From: Macquaria australasica | Taxonomy: Eukaryota; Chordata; Actinopteri; Centrarchiformes; Percichthyidae | Length of the DNA stretch: 64,000 nucleotides | Reading direction: 5' to 3' | NCBI GenBank assembly: GCA_005408345.1 | Contig: SEMN01000187.1 | Location: forward strand, 1 to 64,000 | Part shown: positions 14,601-25,078 of the stretch, in pieces | Layout of the letters: each line of letters opens with the position of its first letter | Position numbering within the stretch: the first letter of the stretch is position 1 | Position numbers and translations under genes: made by a program | The notes under the pieces: generated by a model | Databases searched by the model: none | What the model saw: the letters and a program-made list of their open reading frames with translations, nothing else | Told to the model about the DNA's origin: nothing

Positions 14601-17111
14601 ACGGGCTATACATTTGTGAATCCAGTTTCCCTGTAACTGTGCTAATCATTTTTTACATTACCTTGGTCTTGTTTGTGGCATCTCATCTTTAACTGATCTA
14701 GAATCACTTTCATTGAATTTATTGTCCAGTACTGTTTCCACAGTTTCACAATTGCTTCCAGTAAAAACCTCAATGGCCAACTGCTGTCTTCAACCTTTAT
14801 TGGAAGTTTGTTAGCTCGCTGCATAGCTGTGTACTTACACGCATAGTGAGGGCAAAAAATTGTGAAGCTTGTAAATAGAAAAGAAAGCTTGTTTTGGAGT
14901 CTGTTTGGAAGATCCTCTGCCCCCTAGTGGCCAAAAATGGATCAATGCAGCCTGTTTTTTCTTTAACGGCTGAATGAAACTCCACACAGCTCTTGGGCTG
15001 AAATATTTCAACAACCACAAAGGGACCTTATCTATGTGAAGATGCTGCATGTTTTTAATTTTGTCATGTTCTTAGAGGTGTAGACTCTTTAGATTTAATC
15101 AATGTTTTCTGAATCAGAATAAGTAATAAACCCTCCAGCCCTCAGCTCTGACAGCTGTCTGACCTGGGCTGGTTGTGTTTACGGTGGTGGTTGCAGTGAC
15201 GTTTGGGGATCTTGATGCTGGTGGGAGTGTCGTTGCTTGGGAAACTGTCTCGTTGGACGTCTGGTTGGTCGGTGTTGTCTGAGGATGAGGGCTGGGGTGC
15301 GTTTCCTCTGTCCTGTTGGGTGTCTGCGGGGAAGTCGAGGGCGATGGGGACGATGACACTTTTTCTGACGTGACTTCTGTGGTACTCTGCTGTGTGCTGT
15401 AGGTGGTTTTCACAGTGGATGAAGTGACACCATTTGTCTTTGTCACAGCCAAACTGGTGTGGTGTGCAGCACTTGTGGTTGTCTGTTCAGCTGCAGAGGA
15501 AGAGGTGCAAAGGAAAAAACAGCATGGAAAACGGATGACGCACACCTTTGACACCTGATCAAGATAAACATAGTGGGCTATTTGTGGCTATGGGCCCACC
15601 TCCACTCTAGATTCGATTCATTTGATGACACAGCCTGCACATACACAGTACTGCACATGTTTTCTTAAATATATATATACTGGGCACAGGCAATCTTTCA
15701 AAAACCGGCGTCCCGTCAATAGAGGGCACACATTCAGTGCCCCACCAGCCACAAAGCTTAATTCAGAGTCAGCAAGCTTAATGAATTATTATTAAATATG
15801 TAAAATGATCTTACTTTTTAATATTACTTCAAATGAAGATATACTGTATGAAATTAACCGCAAAAGTTTGTCTATTTTGTCTTTCCTAATGGGCTCCGTC
15901 GCAGCCACGCAATACACACTTATTCAACACAGCTTCCTCCTCCAGATAATACAAGTAAACGAGAGTACTTTAAATCCGCACCTTCGAGGTGGTAAAATTA
16001 TATTTCTGCTTTATCTTGTTGGTCGTAGACTATAAAACAGTCGTGCAGAGCAGTATGGAATCAAAGTATAAAATAAAATGCACTTTTAGTCTAGAGCCTT
16101 CAGGTGCCCTCCTTTTCACACAGCAGCTAGTTGCTACTTACAGTGTTAATATTTAAAGTTCAGTCTTGACCTTAGAAACAGCATTTGACACCTCAAGTCC
16201 ATTTAGTAGCTACTCTGGGGCTTTAAATCATAGCACTAATATTGGATATACATACTATACTATTATACTGTGATATGATCAAAAGCTCCAGAACAACTCC
16301 TGCGCTAAATGGACCTTGAGGTGAGATTGTTCAGTTGACTAATTAAACTCTTTTTCGTGTCATTAAGGCACAGTTCATTTTGAGGTTCAGATGAGGCTGT
16401 AGACTCTGCAGTGTATTTAATGAAGCAGAATTAAAAGTCTGTCAGGTAATGATTTGTGTCTACTGGTGATCTAGACAAACAGCTGGCGGTCAGCTGGCAT
16501 TGTGTACGAGTGTATGTGCATGAAAGTGTTTGCAGAAGTAGCAGACACCACAGTAGGTTTAGCTAAGGATTACGTTCACTGATTAAATATTTGCTTCAGT
16601 TTCCAGCCAGATGTGACCTTCCCATTAACTTTAACTTCTTCTTATGACTCACTAACAGCAGTTCAAAATTCACCTTAATAATCTGTATCATACAAAATGC
16701 TGAAAGACAAACTTTGACTTGTATTTTACAGCAACAGACATGAATATATTGCTTGAATACAAATGTTCTGTGTTAGTTCAAGGCTTCAGTGCAATCCTGG
16801 CCTCAGATATTTGTTGATATTGCAGCTGTAGGCGCAAAAATTGTACTAAACACAATGATTTCCTGCTTATTGAGAAAAAAACTGCACTGAACTACCTTAG
16901 ACAAACCTGCTGAGCCTCCCTCTCACTGCAGGAAGTTTCCTGTTTGCATAACTTTGCATCTTTATAAGACTTAAACACAACGTTCAGGCAAATTCTCCAA
17001 CAAATGAAACACATCAGTTTAACAGGTAAAAATGTGAAATGTTGACCTACCTGGACAAACTGTCACTGCAAACAGGGACACCAGTACGGTGAGATGCATC
17101 GTTGTAGGCAT
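11622..17111 (-). CDS. Mucin-like type I membrane glycoprotein (4 exons)
   Basis: CDS exons are 17,111-17,051, 15,490-15,164, 13,970-13,807 and 11,666-11,622. They join with intact GT-AG sites and phases 1, 1 and 0 to give 198 residues. Residues 1-20 are a signal peptide (hydrophobic core LTVLVSLFAVTV). Residues 21-130 are a Ser/Thr/Pro-rich stalk with five N-glycosylation sequons (NRT, NQT, NET, NVT, NTT), expected to be heavily O-glycosylated. A single membrane segment follows (NPGLVAILCIFCIVLALVLV), then a short cytoplasmic tail with ERLEDVPM and the ending SPFAQYSK. The design is that of small sialomucins of the CD164/endomucin/PARM1 type, but I cannot assign a named family. The ectodomain is compositionally biased, so only the membrane segment and tail will be useful in searches. 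It lies head-to-tail with the mpv17l2 copies on the same strand. Function is probably surface adhesion or shielding (inference). Confidence 0.8.
12060..12330. mobile_element. MITE-like element with long inverted repeats
   Basis: The segment at about 12,070-12,112 (actgggccggtcatttac, then cctttgtcttga) is repeated in reverse complement at about 12,272-12,325 (caagacaaaggcataaatg, then attggcccaatcgatgac). The arms are about 40 bp and imperfect, separated by about 160 bp. It lies in intron 3 of the mucin-like gene. Confidence 0.6.
13450..13625. repeat. Dispersed teleost repeat (family R1 in this window)
   Basis: It carries the words 'ttaagggatcaccaaag', 'attcatcctctgggaact', 'ggcaatccatccaatagt' and 'tgttgagatatttcag'. 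The same sequence family recurs at about 20,190-20,440, about 28,270-28,370 and about 54,150-54,245. It is non-coding and lies in intron 3 of the mucin-like gene. Confidence 0.65.
13807..13970 (-). CDS. Mucin-like gene, exon 3 (membrane segment)
   Basis: The acceptor is CACCCTCAG. The exon carries the juxtamembrane region (HDWENGDLAKN), the single hydrophobic helix and a basic stop-transfer segment (KCIRSPR). It ends at ATG|GTGAGT, a consensus donor. If that donor is ignored the frame runs only four more codons (VSPD) to a stop, which would give an alternative short tail. Confidence 0.8.
15164..15490 (-). CDS. Mucin-like gene, exon 2 (Ser/Thr stalk)
   Basis: The acceptor is TCCTCTGCAG and the donor is CCAG|GTCAGA. 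The exon is 327 nt, both ends in phase 1, so it could be skipped without a frameshift. It encodes almost the whole glycosylated stalk, rich in TTT and STS clusters, with all five N-X-T sequons. Confidence 0.8.
17051..17111 (-). CDS. Mucin-like gene, exon 1 (signal peptide)
   Basis: The first ATG at 17,111 is followed by a second in-frame ATG at 17,099, either of which could be used. The exon encodes 20 residues plus one base and ends at a consensus donor (CCAG|GTAGGT). A (CA)n array lies about 40 bp upstream, in what should be the 5' UTR or promoter. Confidence 0.75.
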
Positions 17112-17150
17112 GTTGAGGAAGGAAAAGGCTGGCGGTCATATCGGCAGCAT

Positions 17151-17153
<3 letters not shown>

Positions 17154-17236
<83 letters not shown>
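17154..17236. repeat. (CA)n microsatellite
   Basis: A pure CA array of about 80 bp starts about 42 bp upstream of the mucin-like ATG. Open frames across it on both strands are artefacts. Its position in the presumed 5' UTR or proximal promoter could make expression sensitive to its length. Confidence 0.97.
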
Positions 17237-17237
<1 letters not shown>

Positions 17238-17239
17238 AC

Positions 17240-18355
17240 ATCCTTGACAGCAGGATGTGTTGAATGCCTGAGGAGGAGTGCTCTAAAGGTGGATTGGTGC
17301 ATATCAAATCATGCTGGTTAGTCAATGTTTGAACACTGCTCTGTATTTTCTGTTATTCAGCAGACTAGCTGCAGCTCACAGGTTTATTTCTAAAATGACT
17401 TCAACACATTAAAGTGACATTCATGTCAGTTTCTTTGCTTTCTGCTGCTGAGTTCTCTAACCAAGTAATGATCCAAGTTATCCCAGGTCAAGAAAACTTT
17501 TACTTTGGTGGTTCTAAATGCTCACTAACTAGTACTGAAGCTCTTTCCTGCTGCATGCAACATGATATTTTACTTCCTGTGCAGGTATTGTTTATATCTT
17601 GCACTGCACAGTACTTTTTATTCTCCTGTTCAATCAGTTTTATATTCAATTTATTTTACTTTTAAAATATTTTTGTTTCTTGTGTCTTTTGTATCTTTTC
17701 TTAATGTATTTTATATCTTATGCACAGTACTTTGAATTGTACAGTAGTTAAATTTAACTTATATTTGCGTGTTGAAGATATACCATTGCACTTCCTCTAT
17801 GTATGCTTGTACTGTATGTTTGCAGTGTATCAAATGGCGTACACTTAAAATTATCTTTGCGGAATTTTGCACATAACTTTTAGTTATATGTTGTTTAAAA
17901 TTGTTTATTTTTTTAATATTTTTAACAGGTTGCACTATCTTGAAATTACTTATTATTATTATTATTTCGCTGTAAGCAAGTATAATGACAACACGGTTGA
18001 ACTGAATTGCCATGTTGTTGAAAGGTGCAATACGAATAAACTAATTATATTATAATATATATATTAAACTTTGTTACTGTTTGTATAAATGATTATTTCA
18101 AACAATACAAAAGTTTTATTTCTTGCAACATTGGATAGAGAGAACAAATTCTTAGCTACAATGAATGTCCTTGGTCACAACATTTTTCCTGTTTGATGCA
18201 ACGAATATTAAAGAGCAATAAATGTTATTATCACAAGAATTTTACATCTGGGGAAATGTCACAGAGAGCGATAAAGTGCAAAGACCTGAACCTCCTCCCT
18301 ATTTAAAGAGCCTGATAAATTCTTTATTGCTTCATAATTTATAACAGCTCCAATG
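17240..18355. other. Intergenic stretch, no gene seen
   Basis: AT-rich DNA between the mucin-like gene and the left edge of the duplicated mpv17l2 block. Only short open frames are present and no splice-flanked exon was found. Confidence 0.5.
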
Positions 18356-19362
18356 TTTAAAGATTCTGAAATGTGCATAATAAATGTGATTGTCATAAAG
18401 ATGAAGAGGACATAATAATGTACTTATTCTCTGTTGGTCCAAATTTTATTATTCTGGGAAAAAGTGAAGACTACTGTATGTTTTTCAATGAATAATTAGG
18501 ATATAAGGTACTTCAATAAAGTCATCACACTTTGAACCAATATAATCAATATCACTTCACTTTTTAACTATTGAGCAAGTAGAAAACTCTGTACAGATAC
18601 ATCGCTCTCTCCTAATTCATCCATATTAGTGGCAAAGTTTTTAAATTTAGCTCTCATTAAAGTGAAACCCCACCCTCGGATTCTGCTAGAACCCTGTCTC
18701 CCAGCAAATTTTAGTGAGGAAACAACGACTGCAGGAGGCCTTTATATAAATGTCATGACGTAGACAGGTCCCAACAGGTTGACTCTATGTCAGCACTGGC
18801 CTCGGTTCAGGGCTGATTTAAAACTCTAGATGGCTCCTGGAAGTGAAGATGGGGGACTGAAGGTTTTCCTGAGGACTGAGATATGGCCCAAAAGAACTGC
18901 AGCTTTTAAATAGCTCTTGCATGCATGTATGCATGTATATAAAAAACTGGAAAAGGGTAAAAATACCGAACAACTTTGACATTGCTTTTTCCAAAAAAAC
19001 ACAAAACAAACAAAAGTAGATGGCGTGTTGAGCCATTTTCAACCCATGAAATGCTGATTTTTATAAATTTGGTAAGAAATGTCAATATTAACAGCAGCAT
19101 TGATGTGTTTCATCACAGTACAATAGTATAATTTAGTTTATAGCTCAAAAAACACATTAAAGTGTGCAGTACCTCTTTAAGGAAAAAATATAAAAACAAA
19201 ACAAAAAAACTCCACTTGAGACTGAGACACTGAGGCAACAAATAAAAGTAATACGATTAATAAGAAAATTTAAATGCAATGTAAAATATATTATATAAAA
19301 AGTAGTTAATCTTATTGTTAAATCACTTGACAGAAGAATCTATTATTTAGCACCTGAGGCCG

Positions 19363-19624
19363 CTTTTATAATTTGACATACTGTACATTACAGAAGCACA
19401 ATAATAATACACCTAAATCAAAATTGAAAACTGCTCTTAATTCTCTGTTTACATTAATTTTATTCTGTATGAAGTATCCAAAACACATAAAAGGATCACA
19501 GTGTTAAAAACTTTAAAGCACAATGGTCAAATAAGACATTTAAAAACAACAACAACACATTCTCTTCATAAAAGAAGTGAAAAGTATCCAGGAAGCAAAA
19601 CGTCCCTTTAATCTCCTGTGTGGC
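19363..19624. mobile_element. Copy-A-specific insertion beside the exon 4 donor
   Basis: Copy B reads 'gaggccgcgacttactctg' continuously. Copy A has about 262 bp between 'gaggccgc' and 'ccgacttactctg', with a GGCCG word on both sides that could be a 5-bp target duplication. It starts eight bases beyond the exon 4 donor. A deletion in B is the alternative. Confidence 0.45.
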
Positions 19625-19632
19625 CGACTTAC

Positions 19633-19761
19633 TCTGTGTTTGAGGTAGGACACGTAGGTGTCCCACCCTAAGGTGACAAAGTTGATGTACACAACGCGGA
19701 ATTTGGGTGAGAAAAAGTAGAAGTTGACCATCTGAGCAGGCGGCCAAACACACCAGTCCAC
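19633..19761 (-). CDS. mpv17l2: mpv17l2 copy A, exon 4
   Basis: It starts after TGCCTGCAG with VDWCVWPPAQ and ends with YLKHR at AGA|GTAAGT. It encodes the last membrane segment and the family signature FRVVYIN. The donor has no exon 5 partner nearby in this copy. Confidence 0.8.
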
Positions 19762-22700
19762 CTGCAGGCAAGAACAACACAAGATTAGCATAAACACACC
19801 CGGACAGATTACCCAGCGCTAACATCTTTAAAACTGCTCCGTCTGCTGAGCAGGCTGGGAAATCAACACAGGGCATGGGCCAAACTGTGATAAACATCGT
19901 CTCTGACTGGGAGGTTGTATTTGCTTTGATCAGTCACTTTCAGCTGGCGATCCACCAAGACTTCTGACTGAGAGGAGAAACAGGTGATTTAGAGGAAACC
20001 GGCAGTGAGCTTCTTCAAACACATTATTTCCCTAAATATTATAAGAAAGCACAGTCTCATGCTCACAATGACAATGCTAACATGCTGATGTTTAGCAGGT
20101 TGTGTTGTATGTTATGTATGAAATGTCATTAGTGTTGCAGGTATTTAGTCATAAACCAAAGTATAAGACAAAATAAAACTTTGCCTTGATGATGGTTCTA
20201 AATGAAACATTAAGTGATCACCAAAGTTATTACAATTCATCCTGAGGGGGAAATGAATGTCTGTACAAACTTTTACATCTATTTGTGCAACAGTTGTTGA
20301 GACTTTTCACATAAAACCGCAAACGTCAACCTCGTGTTGGCGCTAGAGGAAAAGTCAGGGTATGACCAAAGTCAGTAGGACTCATCCTCAAGGGACCATG
20401 AATGTCTGTGCAAAATTTCAGTCCATCCCTAGAGCCACGCTGCTAGCTGCCTAAAAATGCTTGAAATGGCAGCTACTCAGGATTTCAAAGATTTCAACAA
20501 CGTCAAGCGTTTTATGCTGACATGTCTCAAGAAATAAGGAAAAAGGAGGAGGTGACGTGCTCATTACATCATAACCAAAGCATCCGAACACTGTTTTATA
20601 ATAAGTATGTTAACTGCAGAGATATACAGTGTTATGTTGACAGCGGTCCTGGATTATGTTTTTAGCATCATGATTTGCTCATTTCCTAAATGTATTTCTT
20701 TTGTTTTATGCCATTGAGGACACATTAAAACCTGCATATCGTCAAATTCATGTTACCACAGTCAATAAGCATGTGGAACCTACTCAGAGGGAAAGAGTAG
20801 GTGGTTGATGCAGATGAAAGTCTTATTAGATTATTCTTTCGGAATTTTTCAGAGTGATGAATTAATGCATGAAAATGGTAGGTTTTGTTTTGTTCTTCTT
20901 TGAACTCTCGGGGCAGCAAATAACTGCACTGATGTGACCCTAAAATATGAAGGATTATGAGTAGAACGTAGAAAATTTAGTCCTTCATGCTTGGAAAGCT
21001 GAGCAAAACCAGAATGAGGACTAATGCTCACATTCAGCTTTTTCTCCTTGTGTTTTATACAAACACTAAAGCACACAAACACAGACAAGGCAGTCATGGT
21101 CAGTTTAAGTTACACTTGCAAATGCTAAAAAGCTGCAAAGTTAACTTCTCATCTCTGCTCAAGAACAAAGGGAACTTGTGATGTGATTACATGTGCAATG
21201 ATTTGCTCCAGATCTGCAGGTCTGACAGGTGTACTTGCCTTATAAAATTCCCAGAACTTGTCTTTGAACTCATCGCATCCTTTGGATAAAGTGCGTCCCT
21301 CCATGAGACCCATACCTGCAATAAACAGAGCCGTCTGTCAGATGTGCGTCACTTCAGATAAGATCAGAGGCTGGAGGAGTGTCGAACTCTTAAAAACATG
21401 ACTGATGATCACGAACAAAACGTCAGTCAAATCCAAACTGTCTATCACAGACGACCTTTGAACTCCATCCACTTATGATATTGACATACGCCATCTTTTG
21501 TCTTCACTCACCCACGTCTTCAAGTACAACCTTTGACTCTGCACACTCTGTCTTACGTGTGTGTGTGTGTCATAGAGAAACTGCTTATGTGCTCACACCC
21601 TGACAAATGTTGAGGCATAAGGAGAGGTCTGCCTTTCTAACATGTGGTTAAAGTTGTGGTTACAGTTTGGTTAGGTACTGTAGTTCAACGTCAACTTATT
21701 ATTTTAACTCAAACCACCGAGTAGTTTTGGTTTTTAAACCTAACCAAACTGCGACCGTAGTACTGCCAGAAAGCCTTTCTAACATGTGGTTAATGTTTTG
21801 AAATGGTCAACAGCAGTTTGGTTAGGTTTAGCCACCAAAACTACTTGGTTAGGTTTAGGAAAAGATCACCGTTTGGGTTAAAATATAAGCTAAGTTTCAC
21901 ACGGGACCCAAACAGCGGTCTCCTGGGTAAAAGTCCGGTGTTTGACCCATTCATCCACCCCGACCTCCTTGCTACATGGACTTTGTCGCTCTTTATACTT
22001 CGTCACCTGACTTCCTTGAAGGCATAAACCTGGCAGAAAGCCTTGAAGGCAAACGTCTCCCATGTGTACAAATGTTGAGGCGTGTGTGTGTGCACTAAGG
22101 GAGGAAGGAGCCAGGCTGCTTAGTGCCAATAAACTCTGAAATCCTTCTCACCTAAAAAATACCACATCCCGATTGTCATTGAGGCGACAAGCTGGTCCAC
22201 CAGAACCTTCTTGGCCACCGTGTTCAGAGCTCTGCCCACGTACACTTTGTCCAGCCAGAGGTACCAGTAGTGCAGCAGTGGACCCATGGAGCAGCCCGCC
22301 AAAAACATGCGACCTTCAGGGGGAAAGAATTAAGAGAAAAATAAACAATTCAAAATTTAACATATTTTACAAATATTCACTGAAGTACCATATTTTATTC
22401 TTTATTAAGAGATGGAAATTTAAATATACTGTGTTTGGAAAAAAATAGGTTGAGAGAGTTTAGAGTTTGCTGTTTCGTGTTGAAAAATAGAGATTCAGCC
22501 TGTTCACTGAGTAATGGGCCAGGGTATTGTATTGTAGGGGTGTTGCACTATGAGAAGAAAACATTTTGGAAATTTGGTTGTAATGCTATATATCTTGTAT
22601 TTATGAATACATTTTTGTAAATGTTTTTTTTTTTATATTAGTTTAGTTTGTTGTTTTGCACAGGTAACAGAACACACACAAAAAAAACATTATGCATTAA

Positions 22701-23747
22701 AAGATTTTTTTTTTTAATGGTGCTGGTGAGATTTAAAGCAACTTAACACCCGGTTGAAAAGCAGTATTTTGCTGCCCTCTCTGGTTGAAAGTTTCTGGCC
22801 TGTTTCACCTCTGGTTGGGTGTGGTCTGTTGCACCTGTAACCATGCTCACAACAGTGATGTCACAGAGTCCTGGTGTGCGACATCTTTATTTTAATGGAC
22901 TTGTCACACTGGTTTGCACTTTGCTGTGTGTTTGAGTGTGTGCACAAAGTTAGAAAGGCAGATGGTCATTATCATAAAACAAACCCTGACAGACACAAAG
23001 CAGGTCCTGTTTACTGCGCAGCGTCTTACCAAAATATAAGGGTCTGACCAAATGTTGAATCATACCACGTCGTATTGTTCAACACAAGGCTCTTGACTGA
23101 ATCTATTCACAACAAGCCACATGCTTTGTTCAAATTCTGCTCAACATAAATCCAGGAACATTCCCAGTTTTCCAGAGGTTGTACGCCACCCAGATCCTGA
23201 CGCAGCTCTTGCAGAAATCCTTTATCAACATTAGAACTGCAGTCAAATAAAAGTTTTAGTTTTAGCAAATTATCCGAGGTGCTGTAAGAGCAAGGTTTGA
23301 TGTATTACTGCAGAAATGGTTGATCCTAACAGAATCATCACTGTTGCAGCTGTGGAGAGCAGAGACAGCACATGTTCTCCTCTGTATCACAAAAACCAGT
23401 ACAGTACATTACATTCATTTGGGAGACACTTTTGTCCAAAGCGATGATGAAGCCTCTCTACATTTCATTCCATTGAGCCTGAGGCCAGTCATTCAGTCAA
23501 AGCTGGAGCAAGGCACCAGCACCTCCATGGTTGACGGTGGCTCCACTTTTCTCTCACCTGTCCTCCTCCAGTCTCTGACTCTACCTGGCTCCTTGCGGGT
23601 CTCCCAGCTCTGCTGCAGGGAGTCTCCCAGCGACAGCATGACTCCTCCACTCAGGGTGTTGGTGAGCAGCAGGTACCGGCCCTGGAAAAGCGGCCGCCAG
23701 GACGACCGTATCCAGACCAGAAACTCTTTACCCGCCCGGGGAAGCAT
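19633..23747 (-). CDS. mpv17l2: mpv17l2 copy A, 3'-truncated duplicate
   Basis: Exons are 23,747-23,558, 22,313-22,152, 21,315-21,239 and 19,761-19,633, all in frame without stops, giving 186 residues. The Mpv17/PMP22 family hallmarks are present (CSMGPLLHYWY, KKVLVDQLVAS, DWCVWPPAQMVNF, FRVVYIN, TLGWDTY). Exon 5 is absent, because the segment that holds it in copy B is missing here, yet the exon 4 donor (AGA|GTAAGT) survives. Read-through would add about 30 unrelated residues ending in a Cys cluster and stop at 19,540. At several sites A departs from human MPV17L2 while B agrees (M for P in VASPTIG, K for E in exon 3, V for L in DTYLSYL), so A is the derived copy. It may be a young pseudogene or may encode a C-terminally altered protein. 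Expression data would decide. Confidence 0.75.
20190..20440. repeat. Dispersed teleost repeat R1, two tandem pieces
   Basis: Words such as 'taagtgatcaccaaagtt', 'attcatcctgag' and 'caacagttgttgagac' match the R1 repeat at 13,450. A second piece (gtgttggcgctagaggaaa, then ggactcatcctcaagggac) follows at once. The second piece is also present in unit B at about 28,270-28,370. It is intronic to copy A. Confidence 0.6.
21239..21315 (-). CDS. mpv17l2: mpv17l2 copy A, exon 3 (GC donor)
   Basis: A 77-nt exon with acceptor TTGCAG and coding end FWEFYK. The donor is AAG|GCAAGT, a GC-AG type. It is the position that keeps the frame with exon 4 and agrees with the family alignment (FYK then DWCVWP). 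Copy B has the same GC donor. Confidence 0.8.
21617..22067 (-). mobile_element. tRNA-derived SINE inserted in copy A only
   Basis: A 451-bp insert is flanked by perfect 14-bp direct repeats (acaaatgttgaggc at 21,603-21,616 and 22,068-22,081). The same site in copy B (28,935-28,948) holds a single copy and no insert. On the minus strand it contains a tRNA-like stretch (ccaggagaccgctg, then gggtcccgtg). The plus strand carries repeated 'tttggttaggttta' words typical of a teleost SINE. Confidence 0.85.
22152..22313 (-). CDS. mpv17l2: mpv17l2 copy A, exon 2
   Basis: The acceptor is CCTGAAG and the donor is TTAG|GTGAGAAG; length is 162 nt. It carries GCSMGPLLHYWYLWLD and KKVLVDQLVASMTIGMWYFLG. 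The Met pair replaces Pro and Leu found in copy B. The acceptor sequence (GAAG) is the same in both copies. Confidence 0.8.
23398..23490. repeat. SINE fragment in intron 1, copy A
   Basis: It contains 'tacattcatttgggagacac' and 'ttgtccaaagcgatga', a common teleost SINE tail. Unit B has the same fragment at 29,868-29,960, where 'caaagcgacttacgatga' is fuller, so it predates the duplication. Confidence 0.6.
23558..23747 (-). CDS. mpv17l2: mpv17l2 copy A, exon 1
   Basis: It encodes 63 residues from ATG at 23,747 and ends at ACAG|GTGAGAG (phase 1). It differs from copy B at residue 12 (Trp instead of Arg). The N-terminus is basic and hydrophobic, consistent with mitochondrial import, and includes the first membrane segment (LLLTNTLSGGVMLSLGD). 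Confidence 0.8.
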
Positions 23748-24222
23748 GACATTTGGACCGTAGAGAGAGTGATGTCATCTGCGGGAGAAAAACAGCTCTC
23801 TGTCTCTGTCTGCGGGAAAGAGACAGAGAGACAAGAATCTTCTTTATTTCACCAGCGTGTTTCGGCACAGGGCCTTCAGGGTCATCTACCAAATGTGCAA
23901 CAAACAAACACAGCCTATACATACTCTACAAGAAGGCTGAATCTTTATCAGTTATCCAATGAGAGCTGGAGACGTAGTTGGCCGCACCTCCAACACAGGT
24001 TTCAAAAAGTACACAACAAAATAAAACAAACAACAAAACACATCTCACAAAATACCTCCATAAAAATAATAGAATATAAATCCTGAGTGAGTATTTGAAA
24101 CTGCTAATACAGTTAAAAACTAGAAAACCTTTAACAAATATAATGCAAATAAATAATGTAAAAGCTACTTTAAAAATGAACTCATACTAAAGTCTTCATT
24201 CATTCTCTTTGGATGTAAGCTT

Positions 24223-24290
24223 CTAAAGATTGTAAATGCAGAAAGCCTCTTTTCATTTCTATATGAAGTTAAAATCACCCCCCAGGGCCG
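24223..24290 (-). pseudogene. Decayed last exon of the upstream neighbour gene
   Basis: This aligns base by base with the open exon at 30,631-30,708 in unit B, but an in-frame TAG replaces the codon after DLM and small deletions shift the frame. It shows that the duplicated block began inside the neighbouring gene and that only the fragment beside copy A was free to decay. The complement of AATAAA survives at 23,843-23,848. Confidence 0.55.
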
Positions 24291-24292
24291 TT

Positions 24293-25078
24293 TCTAAACA
24301 TTTTGGGGCCATAAGCGACCTTTTTTGTTTAATTTGTTATTTTTCTGTATCGTGCCATCTGGTGGACGAATTTGTTATTGCTTTCTTAATCAGTAGATCA
24401 AGACCTCAAATCACATAAAGTTAAGAATATCCCATAGGCTGGTGTCTTTGTGGAAGTGATAAATGGATATAACAAGATAACACAACAACAACAACAACAA
24501 CACCACAAATCATCATCATCAAACCTGTTACTCATTAAACATAATTCAAACATGACTTGAAAGAACCTATCCCATTATAGTGAGTAAGCATGTTGTTTAA
24601 ACAGCTGCAGCAAGGTGGTTGTTGCCCACCTGAGGGTTGATTTTGTCCAGTTGTCTCTTCTGGTGCTTCTGCAGCTGCACTAAAATACTTCTGAATAACA
24701 CCTAACACACACACACACATTTAACAAAACAAAACCATGTCAGGGCAAGGGGTAAGTATACATTATGTGACTTTATTATGCAGTAGGCTAACGCTCAAGA
24801 TCTTTATCCAATAGCCAACAATATGCTTTTATCTATTTTTTCAATCCACACAGATTGATATATATATATATGCTACTATTTGAGATTGTATCATCCATTT
24901 TTAGAATTCAGGACATTTAGCGAGCATTAAACAAGGTAGACTAAACAAATAAGATAGAAAAAGTGAGCGTCAAAGTTTCAACACGAATTGCAACTAAGTG
25001 CTCGTGCATATGAGCCGAAATTCAGCTGATGCTGTTAGCTATGTGTAGCCGAGTTGCGTAGTCGTGTTGTGGGGATTG
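24293..25078. other. Junction between duplication units
   Basis: About 790 bp lie between the end of homology in unit A and the start of unit B. The segment begins with a repeat-like phrase (gggccgtttctaaacattttg). It contains short AAC and CA tracts and no gene. It probably holds DNA inserted at or after the duplication junction. Confidence 0.45.

Larger units (their letters stand above)
18356..24292. repeat. Tandem duplication unit A (mpv17l2 block)
   Basis: Homology to unit B (25,079-30,696) starts abruptly at 'tttaaagattctga' (18,356 and 25,079) and ends near 24,292 and 30,696. Exons, introns and part of the upstream neighbour's last exon are shared. Relative to B, unit A lacks about 1.7 kb (25,274-26,970 of B). 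It has extra DNA at about 18,590-19,330, at 19,363-19,624, and a SINE at 21,617-22,067. Confidence 0.85.

Noticed and set aside
17047..17325. Open frames over the (CA)n array on both strands
   Set aside because: Repeat artefacts; only the 61-nt signal-peptide exon at 17,051-17,111 is supported.
23320..23763. 147-codon plus-strand frame
   Set aside because: Antisense shadow of mpv17l2 copy A exon 1 plus a SINE fragment.
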